Assembly: GCA_964019695.1 (NCBI GenBank)
Contig: OZ026524.1
Coordinates: forward strand, 68,525,074 to 68,589,073
DNA length: 64,000 bases
Origin: Loripinus fragilis
Taxonomy: Eukaryota; Mollusca; Bivalvia; Lucinida; Lucinidae
Direction: 5' to 3'
Shown: one piece after another, positions 32,582 through 43,135 of the stretch
How the letters are laid out: each line of letters opens with the position of its first letter
Numbering within the stretch: position 1 is the first letter of the stretch
Program-made: the position numbers and the translations under genes
Notes under the pieces: generated by a model
What the model saw: only the letters and a program-made list of their open reading frames with translations
Database searches by the model: none
Told to the model about the DNA's origin: nothing

Positions 32582-33213
32582 GTGCTGTCACATATTACCG
32601 GATAAAGGTAACGGATGCCGAACAGACAGAAAAAATGCGAAAATTGTTTATCCGGTTGTGGAAGTAGTCTCGGTGGCGGTGAAATTCGTCGCGGAAGTCG
32701 TAAGGAGCGCCTACGTACCGGACAAGTAACTGACAAATTACGGTCAACTAACGTAAGTGAAACGAATTTTAACGGACAAAACGAATATTTACCTTATAAG
32801 AAACGGACAAAATGTTCGTTGAACGATCACAGAATGCACATGCGGCTCTCGTCTGGAGAACTCGAAAACGTGTCCTGTAGTTGATCGGATACAACTTAAG
32901 TCGAGCGGACATCAACGGATACATACAGGATACCTACAGGATGCCGAACGCATGAGAACCGGACAAACCGCATACCAACGCACGAGTAACGTTCATCCAC
33001 CGGACATCTTTATCCGGTGGCGTCCGTTCGAAGTTTTGAACATGTCCAAAACTTGCCAACGGATAGGAACGGACAAAACGGACATCACCTGACACGGAGC
33101 GCATTCACCGCATAAGGAATGGACAAGAAACGCATGCGAACGGACACGAACGGACAGAGAATTTTACTGTCCGTTACACGTCCGTAAGCGCTATCCGGTT
33201 AGGTGTGACAGTC
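32582..33213. mobile_element. Inverted-repeat element packed with CGGACA-type motifs
   Basis: GTGCTGTCACATATTACCGG at the left corresponds to CCGGTTAGGTGTGACAGTCAC at the right, and GGATAAAGGTAACGGA to TCCGTAAGCGCTATCC. Between them ACGGACAAAACGGACA-like words recur more than a dozen times in both orientations. These could be transposase-binding repeats. The superfamily is unknown, and the plus-strand 89-codon frame at 32615 is a by-product of the motif array. Confidence 0.6.
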
Positions 33214-33267
33214 ACTTAAAGGGGTGGGGGAGACATGTGTTTTGTGTAGAACTAGAATATGTTTATG

Positions 33268-34060
33268 AAACACTATGCCCCCAACCCTTTGCTTGCCAAG
33301 AAGGGTTTATAACACGAGGGCCAACTTAAGTTTGAAGCTTCTAGCTATACTACTCATCATCCCCTATCAGCTGACCTAATTTGAACTAAAATAAAAAAAA
33401 TAATTTCACCCAGTAATCAGCTAACAAATTTTGAAGCTGCTAGCTATGAAATGTTTCGAGATACATGTATTGCAAAGAGCAATATCTAAAACAAATAAAA
33501 TCACTTTTTTTTTAAATTTTCACCTCGTAATCTACTCACCACCTTCTACTTATTGACCATGTTTGAAGCTGCTAGTTGTAATAATTTTCGAGGTATCTTG
33601 ATTACAAGTTTTCAATGCCCAAATTTGCAAAGGACAACAACTCAAAAAAATAAAATAACTTTTTAAACAATTTCATCAGATAATCTACTCATTCTCTTCT
33701 GTCAACTGACCATATTTAAAGCCGCTAGCTATACTAATTTTTCAGATATCTTGATTACAAGTTTTCAATGCCCAAATTTGCAAAGGGCAATAACTCGAAA
33801 AAAATATTTTTCTAATTTACACCAGATAATCTACTTATCATTTTCTGTCAACGGACCATATTTGAAGCTGCTAGCTATAATACTTTTTGAGATATCTTGA
33901 TTACAGGTTTTTAATGCCCAAATTTTCAAAGGGCAATAACTCAAAAATATATTAAATATCTTTTTTTTATTTTTCACTAGGAAATTTACTCATTATTCTC
34001 TATCAGCTGACAAAGTTTGAAGCTACTAGCTGTATTTTTGTTTGCTGCTTTCGAAGCAGC
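33268..34060. repeat. ~150-bp tandem array, family with GAAGCTGCTAGCTATA
   Basis: Successive units share TTTGAAGCTGCTAGCTATA, GATATCTTGATTACAAG, TTTTCAATGCCCAAATTTGC and AAAGGGCAATAACTC. Landmarks near 33430, 33565, 33720, 33860 and 34020 give a period of about 150. A second block of the same family is at 40560-41560. Confidence 0.8.
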
Positions 34061-34321
34061 AAACTTTCAGATTGACTTTTTCGGAAATCCGGTCATGCGC
34101 ACTGCAGAGTAGCTGTCTGACGCAACCCTGTCATTGTTATAAATAGTAGGATATAACGCAATACCGCCACCTGTGTTGAAGAAAAGAGATACTCTGATTT
34201 GCGACGATATTGTAGGATCCGATAAAATAGAAAATCATTATAAAGTTCAGCTTGGAACGGCCAGATGCAAGTCATTATAGAAAAAAATAAAAAGAAAACG
34301 ACTAACCTTTAAATGGTTTAC

Positions 34322-34626
34322 GCATGCGCGGATCCAGAAAGTTTTGTCAGAGGGGGTCCAACTTTATTTTTTTATTTTTGTTTTCTTTTTTTTTTTGATG
34401 AGGGGAGGAATGATTCAAATACCACTATAAGCCGGCCATCAACGGCCCGCCAGCGAAACGCCATTCAACTGGCGTTTCGCTGGCAGGCCGATGGTGGCCC
34501 AACACTGAATGCTGGCTTGTAAGCTTTGTGGTTTTTACAGGGGATCCGGACTAATATTGCTAAGAAACCCTATATTTTTGTGATTGGGTCGGGACCCCCT
34601 GTCTCCCCCTCTAGATCCACACATGT
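34322..34626. mobile_element. MITE with GCGGATCCAG ends, copy 2
   Basis: CATGCGCGGATCCAGAAAG at the left and CTCTAGATCCACACATG at the right. The centre is GCCAGCGAAACGCCATTCAA with its mirror. It shares ends and centre with 9921-10228. Confidence 0.75.
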
Positions 34627-35102
34627 TTATGTATTTATCCATTTGCATTAATCCATTTATCCGCAATTTCGTTTGAAAACTAAAATTAAAGTCCATCCGT
34701 GGACCAAGCACACTCGTAAACAAAAATAGCTATGAGACAAAAGTGACCAATGAATGAAATGATGCAACACTACTGACTAACCTTAGAGTAGCCTTAAAAT
34801 CTTTGCATGCTGAGCCATGTTTACATCATTCGGAGAACCCTCGAAAACGCAGGTCACAGAAAGAGACAAGTCAATTTATATCTACAAGATCTTCGCATTT
34901 ATTCTGCTTCCCACAACTTACGTTTCAGCGCATGCTTATTTCATATAAAATACAATGTAGAACCAGAAAAAATATCCAGAATCATGTACCTAATCATGTT
35001 TTGAAGTGTCACTAGTCGCTCGAGCAATGGAAAATGAGCCATTGCATGAGAAAACCTATCTTTTGGGATTGGCTTCACCGAAGAAGCAAGTGGATCTATC
35101 AT
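34627..35102. other. No gene seen
   Basis: Short open frames at 34803-35015 lack homology I recognise and lie between two MITEs. Nothing further is supported. Confidence 0.35.
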
Positions 35103-35380
35103 ACGCATACGCGGATCCAGAGGTCCGGACCCCCCCATCCCCCTAGAAATTCACAAGTTCTATATTAACATTTGCCCCCCCCCCTCCCTGGAAAAAATTT
35201 GGACCCCATCCCCTGTAAATTGTTGGACCCCTTCTGGAACCTTAAAAAATAAGTTTTCCTTAAAATAAACCATTGATACCCCTCTTTAAAACTATAAAAA
35301 AGCTGATGCCTAAAAAACGTTATCAGAGTTTTTTTCGGACCCCACTCCCCCCTGGCGAAAATTCCTGGATCCGCGCATGA
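35103..35380. mobile_element. MITE with GCGGATCCAG ends, copy 3 (different interior)
   Basis: ATACGCGGATCCAGAGGTCC at the left and CCTGGATCCGCGCATGAT at the right. The interior is rich in C runs (GGACCCC...) and lacks the GAAACGCC palindrome, so the family has at least two interiors. Confidence 0.65.
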
Positions 35381-35555
35381 TACTACCATAAAGCCAACAG
35401 TGTTGGATGCTCATGCTCATCTTTGCCTACTATAGCGTCCAAGGAAGAAGAAGTAAATCTCGGTTTTTGTGACTGTGTAGCCGAACAATTTTATATCGCG
35501 ATCGCAATGAGCGAAAGTGGTGAGTTTTCATGCAAACCCATGAAAGGGAGAAGCT

Positions 35556-35862
35556 CATGGGCGGATTCCAGAGGGGGTGGGGGTGGGGGTGGGGGCAGGG
35601 AGTCGTACCCCCCCTGAAAAATCACCAAAGATAGGGTTTCTAAGCATACTAGTCCGGTTCCCCTTTAAATCACAAAGCTACCAAGTTAGCATTCGATGTT
35701 GGGTTATCAATCAGCGAAACGCCATTTAAATGGTGTTTCGCTGGCGGGCGAAAGATGGCCCGCTTATAGTGGTGTTTGATTCTCTCTTCCATCATCAGCT
35801 AAAAATACGCTGTCAAAGTTGGGCCCCCCCCCCCGACAAAACTTTCTGGCTGGGTAATCATG
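35556..35862. mobile_element. MITE with GCGGATCCAG ends, copy 4
   Basis: CATGGGCGGATTCCAGAGGG at the left, the centre CAGCGAAACGCCATTTAAAT with its mirror, and a damaged right end near ACAAAACTTTCTGGCTGGGT and ATCATG. Confidence 0.6.
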
Positions 35863-38400
35863 TTTTATGTGCGAAGTCCGCTTTCCTGCGCCAAGCTTTG
35901 AAGGCCACCACGTGCTAACAACAGAAAGCGGTGGCTTTGATCTTAGACATCATGCTGTCCTTGAGACTTTGTTTGTCTGCGGCTGACAATATTAGCTGAC
36001 AGTTTGGGCCCAGATCTGGCCGACAAAATGTTTAACGTTTTTAATGATGCGCAGGCCGATCTGCGACTTCGCTGGTCTCTTAAACAAAGTCGGGGTACAT
36101 ACATCTACAGACGTGTGGTAAGGAAAGCAAATTCTGATATGTCTCGATCATCTGGAAGGAAAATCCATCCATAGTGAAATTGTTAAGTTGGAAGAAAGAC
36201 AAACTGTCGGTAAATGAAGCGAATCGATCATCTCAAGGTATTTCATGTTTTCAAATTCACAGCCACCTAGTGGGGCTATTACCCTAAATTAACATTCCTT
36301 CCATGTATATGTGGGCAGTTAGCAGAATGAGGCGCTGACGATTTTCCGCGGATGCGCAGGCTCGTCTGAGCTTTTGCTGCTCGCATATGCGCTCATGAAC
36401 GGGCTTATTTCGTGAAAATACCAATGTAAATATTAAATTCATCATGACCTAAGATTCATGCTACAATCAAATTATTTCTTGGTATGTGCGTCTGTGTGTA
36501 CACTATCTCGGTATACACTCTTAGGACCTTCCGAATACAGTCTCGTGAGTACAGCAAGACACACCTCGATCGGCACAACAGTTTGTTAAAATGTTCCATT
36601 TTTCTTTCTTTCTTTATATACTGACAGACCCTCTTTCGAGTATTATCGGCAGGTGTACTTTGTACACTCCGGGTTGCAGGATGAAAACCTATAAGTAACC
36701 ATATCGAAATTACCGTAGGGTTTTTTAACCTGCACAAGGGGTGACTCTCCCTAGACAGGGTACATCCAGTTAATGTCCCGATCCGAAGGACGATGCACTT
36801 ATCTAGTGTCATCCCTGCAAATGACACTAGGGAAAGCGTGATCTTGAGAAATTTGATATTTCTTTAGGAGTCGCTATTACACGATTTAAGTTCAAGATTT
36901 ACGCTAAGAAAACCACCGAACTCGTATGAAATTGGTATTCAAGTATATTTAAAACACAACGTACGTAGATGTCTAGAATTTTATTTGGTCTGAGTCTTCG
37001 TCCACTTCAAACTTTATGCCATGATAGTGAGCAGAGAGACCCTTACGAGATTGCGCAAACGCACATGCTCTCCTGAGCCTTCTCTGACCACATATGTCGT
37101 AAGTACCATCAGGCTATTTACGAAATACCCTGGTACCAGTTCATATGGAGCACCGCGCAAGTTGATTTCATGTTCGGGTTCGATTGGAAACAAAATAAAA
37201 AGTCAATTTATCTAAGCTTGCACGGCAGTGTATTTGATTTATGTAATGACCGTACAGAATATCTCCGACGCATCGGCGACATAGGCGTGAAATCTGCATC
37301 CGCTCGACGTACTTTCAGAAAACATATCTTAATGTTATTTAAAACATGCGACGTCAATGCTGGATTCACGTTAGCGACGTAAGCCGTTAGATTGGCAGGC
37401 GAAAAGTTAAAATAAAAGTATCGTAGACAGCTACGCTGATTAAAAAAACAAGCACCAATGAAGGAAAAAAAGATGTGTACGAACTATTAAAAAAATACAT
37501 ATTAGAATAAATTTTCCTTTTTAAAGGAGGGCTTGCCTAGTTGAAAAACAGCATGTGCACCTTGTATGTTGGGAACACCTCCAAATTTGGTTATTTTTAC
37601 ACTGCACTAAAACCACGTAATAGACGAACGGAACATCAGCAACAGTTATTGAGTCGGTCGATAAGATACTCTTCTGACAAAAAAGAGACACAGTTATCTA
37701 AAGCGGCACCTAGCGCCATACACTGAAGGAATTTAAAAACGCAAAAAATGAAATTAATAAAATTTACTTATTTTTCATGTATCATTTTTTTTTAATTTTT
37801 GCAACAATGAACATCAACATATCAGCAAAACATGTTTTTAATTCCATGCCAAAATAATAAATAACGTTAGGACAAGAGTCTATCGAATAGCAATACCCTT
37901 AGATTCTAAAGTTGCAATTTGAAATTTGTCTAGAAATCAGACGTGATTTAAAGTAATTGTATTAAAATATTTTTATTAAAATCCAGATGCAAAATTACCC
38001 TCGAAGCCCTATTATTTGTCCGGAACTGACGATAGCCAGCCAGAACTCATATCGTTGATGCAAATATCGTTGATACATTCAAAGTAAGGTGCCGACTTAA
38101 CGCCAGGTCGTCATTTTTGGTTTACCAGACCTGCGTCGATATTTAACTTTCCCTGTAGCCTGATACCGATCGCTTGGGCACTGTATAGTTGATAGCCTTT
38201 CCCAAAGGCCTAGAACTTTTCAAAAAGTCATTTCATTTTTTCCATATAAACATATTCCTACTTTGTTGCTAGTCTATAGGTTGGTGCTAAGTTTTGATAA
38301 TCATACAACTCCACTGAAGACAATTACGTTAACTTTATAGACTAGCCATGAACATAAACATTTGGGAAAAAAAAATATGATGACAATATTTTAAGTGTTA
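35863..38400. other. No convincing gene; two worn hairpins
   Basis: Hairpin relics lie around 36325-36392 (GGATGCGCAGGCTCGTCTGA) and 37028-37098 (GTGAGCAGAGAGACCCTTAC). The longest frame, 36456-36827 on the minus strand, has no recognisable domain, no supporting context and an unremarkable composition, so it is not called. Confidence 0.4.
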
Positions 38401-39604
38401 AAACCGCCCCGGTCAATATGCCAAAAAGTGGTCAATACTGGTCAATACGAATCTGAGTGGTCGATTGAAAACTTTTAAAAGGCTATTTTGGTGGTAAATA
38501 TTATGTCAGGTTTTATGTTCTATTTATTGAAAAAAGAAAAGAATCCTGTTTCGTCCCTGCCAAGGGCACTTTTTACTTTAGCACTGACTTCTGCATTACA
38601 GTCCAGGCACCTAACACTAGTCTTTTTTAATCATCAAGGGCAGAATAGAATAACCATACAACCTTACAGGGTATTTTTTCATCATTTTCAGACAATAACT
38701 TTTATGAATTAATGACACTGGTTTATTTATTAACTTAACTGCCACCGCAGATAACAGAATGACCACACTTACACACCTCTATATTAACACAGATGCACAT
38801 GAATTAGCCAATGCATTTTAAGCACAGTGGTTGGATAGGTCTAATAAACTGGACCTTCTTTAGTCTGAGTGACATGTCCAGTATTTTGACAGTTTTGTTT
38901 GTACGAACTCCTTGATATATTGTTTAACATTCAGTGTTTTCTTAACAATTTTCACACCTTTGTCTTTTCAGGTGAGAAACCAATTCAATTTGCATTTTAA
39001 CTGATAGAGCAAAGACTAGTTTGTACATGATGACCCCTTTGATGATCAATTTGATGTATTGATTGAATTTTTGTACTTTCTTTCATTTAATAAGGCACTG
39101 ATTTAAAAAAAATATGACTATGAAAAAGCTAGTTTTAAAATTTATTTATTTTCATTGCTTGCATCAATTTTTGCTTTACTTTTTTTTGTAAATGAATAAT
39201 AGTAAAAAAGTTCAAAGTCTGAACTGAAAGTTGTGGTGATGATTCAGTTTGATTGGGACTGAATATCTTTACTATTGACATTCTTTTTTGTTTGCTTGGG
39301 TCTATTTAATTATCAATACATTTTTAAAGCAATAGCAACTCATGAAACACATTTTCAATTAAGCCTGTATTATCTTATATTGAAGCTAATTTAAGTCTGT
39401 TTATAGAGTCCAGTATATTAGGGTAACTAATGCTGTTTAGAAGAGTCCAATATATTAGGATAACTAATGCTAAGTATCTTCAAATCGACCATGATTTTTT
39501 AAATCGATCACCAATCGACCAGTAATGACCGGTTAAAACCAGTAATGACCACTGGTCTGGCCAATGCATATTGACCGGTTGATTGCCAACCTTGCCCGGT
39601 TTGT
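38401..39604. mobile_element. ~1.2-kb inverted-repeat element with CCGGTCAATATGC ends
   Basis: AAACCGCCCCGGTCAATATG with TGGTCAATACTGGTC at the left is mirrored by GACCAGTAATGACC, CATATTGACCGGTTG and CTTGCCCGGTTT at the right. The interior is AT-rich, without a transposase frame, and has a short direct repeat (AGAGTCCAGTATATTAGGGT at 39406 and again near 39441). Confidence 0.6.
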
Positions 39605-40559
39605 GGAGTCTAGGCTAGCTAGCCATCATATTTGCTTATTCTTATCAATGTTTTAATCCGTTCTCTTCATAGTCAAATATTTTCAATCATATCGGACTGT
39701 CTCATGAGTTGAATCAGTACCAAGCAGAGGAGATTAATAAAGCACACACAGCAGTAGGATTATCTCTCCTTTTAAAAGGGAACTTTATTCGAGTTATTAT
39801 TGCGCTCATGCACACTCTATATAATACACCTTAGCAACCCAATTTACGAGGATTTTCCTTTTGAAAAAAAATGATGCTTTAACCGCCAACCCAATGATCT
39901 CAAGTTGATCATTCTTACAATGGGCCACTGTACTCCCCTTATCTAATATTGAATGACAACCAAAGTACTGCACATGAGCGGTGAAGTTTCAATGTGATAG
40001 ATTACTGCATGTGTGTTTTACAGATTTTTGTATCTTGTGATAAGGATTCCTAGACTGGTATCAGACCAGTAAATAGAGTAGTAGTAAAATATAAAACATT
40101 TACCTAACCAAACACTACTTCTGTGTGCCAGTTTACACCGAAAGTGTATTTGGGTTTATGGGAGTTACAGAGCTTTCAGTAAGCATGGCCTGAAGTCCCA
40201 CCACCCCACGCAGGGGTCATAATATCTCCAATCAGATAAGAATACATGCTTAATAAATGCATCTAAAGGTAAATTTTGACCTCAGAAGATTCAAAGATTG
40301 GTTGGAAGAGTCTAATTAGTAGCATGTGAATAGTTACTCAGATGGTAGTGGTTATTTTAAATCGAATAATTACTTAATGTGCTATTGAGGTGGAACAGAA
40401 ACCTGATACTTCACCCATATCTCAATTTTATGTTACTTCATGTACTCATCTCACTTTTGACCCGCCTGAGGTTAAAATTTTCAAAACTAGATTATTGCAC
40501 CTTGGATGGTTTCCTAGGGATTATAGGGCAGTAGTTCATGAGGAAAACTGGGCAAACTG
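39605..40559. other. No gene seen
   Basis: Unassigned. CTCTCCTTTTAAAAGGGAAC near 39765 and a similar CTGTCCTTTTAAAAGGAAAC near 40555 suggest that the ~150-bp array family or its flank begins here. Confidence 0.35.
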
Positions 40560-41560
40560 TCCTTTTAAAAGGAAACTTTATTTAGATATCTTGATTACAA
40601 GTTTTCAATGCTAAATTTGCAACTTATTTTTTAATTTTCACCATGTAATCTACAAATCATCTTTTGCAACTGACCATGTTTGAAGCTGCTAGCTATAATA
40701 AATTTCGAGATGTCTTGATTGCAAGTTTTCAATGCCCAAATTTGCAAAGGGCATTAACTAGAAAAATACAATAACTTTTTTTTTTAATTTCACTAGATAA
40801 TCTGCTTATTATCCTCTATCAGCTGACCAAGTTTGAAGCTACTAGCTGTAAAAGTTTTTGAAATATCTTGATTATTTTTTTTAAATGCCAAAACTTAAAA
40901 CTAAAAAAAAATAGAATAACTTTTTTTAAATTGTCACTAGATAATTTACTCATTGTGTGTTTTGTTTGATTTGATTCTTTACATTCCATCAACAATCGTT
41001 CAGTTAAACAGGGACGGGTCTTCCTGGGTTGAACCAGTACTAAACTAGGATTAATATGTCTTGCTCAAGGACCACAACGCAGTGGCACCGGTGAGGCTCG
41101 AACTCGCGGCCCCTCGGTCTCGAGTCAAGCATTATACCACTTAACCACTGCGCTCCCTAATGTACTCATTGACCAAGTTTGAAGCTACTAGCTGCAAAAG
41201 GTTTGAGATATCTTGATTACAAGTTTTAAAGGCCAAAAACTTGTAAAGGGCAATAACTAAAAGAATAACTTTTATTTAAATTTTCACTGGTTTATCTACT
41301 TATTATCCTCTATCAGCTGACCAAGTTTGAAGCCCCTTGCTGTAATAGATTTTGAGGTATCTTGATTACAAAAAAATATTATGGCCCTTTAAAAGGGGCA
41401 TAACTCCACAAAGGGAGATAATCCAGGCTTAAAAAATGAGGGTCAGTTATTTTTCGATGAGGAATACATCTTTGTTTCAAAAGCCTATCTTAAATTTTGT
41501 TCGGACGGACGGCCCAAAGCAATATGCCCCTTTAACTTTTCCAAAGTTGGGGGCATAAAA
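40560..41560. repeat. ~150-bp tandem array, GAAGCTGCTAGCTATA family, second block
   Basis: Units repeat GATATCTTGATTACAAG and GACCAAGTTTGAAGCT, and the block ends TGTTCGGACGGACGGCCC and CCAAAGTTGGGGGCATA. A SINE interrupts it at 40956-41162. Confidence 0.8.
40956..41162 (-). mobile_element. tRNA-headed SINE with V-domain-like centre, minus strand
   Basis: Read on the minus strand: AGGGAGCGCAGTGGTTAAGT (A-box region), then CGCGAGTTCGAGCCTCACC (B box), the central GTGGTCCTTGAGCAAGACA, GTACTGGTTCAACCCAGGAA, and a tail GTAAAGAATCAAATCAAACA. It is flanked by the 9-bp duplication TACTCATTG (40947-40955 and 41163-41171). The central motif resembles the conserved core of V-SINEs; that assignment is from memory. 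A second copy is at 55854. Confidence 0.88.
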
Positions 41561-41639
41561 ACAACTCTAGCAGTTTATTTTTACTGGTAGCACAGCAAAA
41601 TTGCAATGCTAAGGGGCAATAACTAAAATTTTATGACCA

Positions 41640-42075
41640 GGAATACCTTAATCACATACTCCAGACCACCCACGGCACCGCGAGGAAGAACCAAAGAACA
41701 GCGACATGTAATTCAGAACACAACAAAAGTAAAACAATCAGCTCTCTCTTCCCAGCGAGATGATTGCAAAGCTAGAAAGGACACAAAAGTGCTGCGAAAC
41801 AAAGCAAGGGCCAGACACAAAACCCCTACAAATAATGGGAGCAACGGAATGGGGGACTTAAATTACTTTTATTGGCCCAATATTCACCCTAGATGCTGCT
41901 GTTGTAAAAAATGAACTTAGTTTAGCTCGCTTTTAAGGCTTTGTTATTTTAGCAATGCACAATCACAGGGAAACAATCAATTAACAAACCGTGATGAAAC
42001 AAAGAAAATGGATTTCAACACACAGACTGTTGGAGCTAAAAAATTCCTCAGATGAGCCACGGAGGCATAGTCGTA
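41640..42075 (+). repeat. Mosaic repeat: head type I plus body
   Basis: The head contains CAGACCACCCACGGCACCG and CCCAGCGAGATGATTGCAAA. The body follows with GGGGGACTTAAATTACTTTT, ATATTCACCCTAGATGCTGC and TGAGCCACGGAGGC. The body is clearly the same as that following each tRNA-Asp in the array. Confidence 0.7.
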
Positions 42076-42103
42076 GATAAACATTGTATAAATATAATAT
42101 ATA

Positions 42104-42941
42104 CTCAGAAGAAAAAGTTTAGTCAGTATTTATGTTTTCTCATAAAATCAACAATACTGCATATATCATTGTCAAATTTTAAACATGAGTTGTATTATCG
42201 TAATTTTACATGTACCTGTTCATTGCGTGACAAATAATGCCTCTATTAGACTGTATCAACCAAATTTCAAAATGCACGATGTGCACGTGCTGCGGTAAAC
42301 CGGCAGGTTTATTATCTCATATACTGTTCGATATTGAAAGAGAGTTGTTCCTATTGCAATAATCCGGAGAAAATTCAGTGCTAGCAAGCTTAATTCGCCG
42401 TCCAGGCTATCAACAAATTACAGAAATACCGCGTTTTGACGTCTTGAAACAGGTACACGTGTTGCTGACGTAACACGCCGTTTTGGATGCAATGAACAAA
42501 CAATTTATCGTCTGCAAACACGTTTTAAACGGCCTGGCAGTAAAAATGACAAGCCTCCGTTGAGGAGACCTTGGATAACGACGCAATTTGAAGTTGGGGT
42601 CATAGTGACGTCAACATGACGTAATCGCTTCATGGCCGCTTGGAAACTTCTTAAATTCCTTAGTCATGCAACAGGTACGAGAATTTCCGTCTGTACTGCC
42701 AGAAAATGTCTGAGGGGCGCTAGACTGATTTTTGAGTTATGAAATTTGAATTTTTATATTGACCACTTTGTGTAATATTGATGAAGAAAATGGGTATATT
42801 TTCAGAATGTTTTGTTGAAAATGTTCACATTTGTAAGAAATTACATGAATTTTATTTTGAGTTAGGTTTTTGTCAATATTAAGTCTGTCTTACAAAATTA
42901 TTGCACACAGTGTCTGTACTGACTAAACTTTTTCTTCTGAG
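42104..42941. mobile_element. Tc1-like element with broken transposase, family D
   Basis: An 838-bp element flanked by TA (42102-42103 and 42942-42943). The ends are inverted repeats of about 25 bp (CTCAGAAGAAAAAGTTTAGT and mirror). It contains a remnant of the transposase DNA-binding domain at 42443-42742 and no catalytic part. It is inserted at the end of a mosaic-repeat body. Confidence 0.88.
42443..42742 (+). pseudogene. Tc1/mariner transposase remnant, DNA-binding domain only
   Basis: The frame gives LETGTRVADVTRRFGCNEQT, then IYRLQTRFKRPGSKNDKPPL and RRPWITTQ, which is the first helix-turn-helix and GRP-like linker typical of Tc1 transposases. After one in-frame TGA it resumes with RNRFMAAWKLLKFL and RISVCTARKCLRGARL, corresponding to the second helix-turn-helix. 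The DDE catalytic domain is missing and the frame ends at TGA 42740-42742. It cannot encode an active enzyme. Confidence 0.82.
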
Positions 42942-42959
42942 TATAAATATAATAACAGA

Positions 42960-43135
42960 TGCTCCGCTATTTTTAAGTTAGTTTTCATCAGGTAGTTACT
43001 GTTTCCGATAAATGCCGGCGTATTAAGATAAAATAGCGAGTTTATTGGTACTCCTGGTCAAACTCAATAGTTCGATTCCCCGACGGGGAGCACTGATTTT
43101 TGTCTCATAATTTTCCCTTTTCCTACCACACATAA
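42960..43135 (+). pseudogene. Relic of a tRNA-Asp unit outside the array
   Basis: The last 20 bases of the tRNA (TTCGATTCCCCGACGGGGAG) lie at 43071-43090. The upstream flank CATCAGGTAGTTACTG...CTCCTGGTCAAACT and the downstream GCACTGATTTTTGTC to CCTACCACACATAAT match array flanks, but about 52 bases of the tRNA 5' part are gone. This is an old, dead copy of the same locus type. Confidence 0.75.

Noticed and set aside
32615..32884. 89-codon plus-strand cysteine- and arginine-containing frame
   Set aside because: Falls within the CGGACA-word array; stop-free by composition and without family resemblance.
33268..34060. Regularly spaced repeats resembling a CRISPR array
   Set aside because: Units of about 150 bp are contiguous and diverged, without short exact repeats and unique spacers, and the sequence is clearly eukaryotic.
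36456..36827. 123-codon minus-strand frame
   Set aside because: No recognisable domain, biased by AT-rich sequence, surrounded by repeats, and no supporting splice or context evidence.
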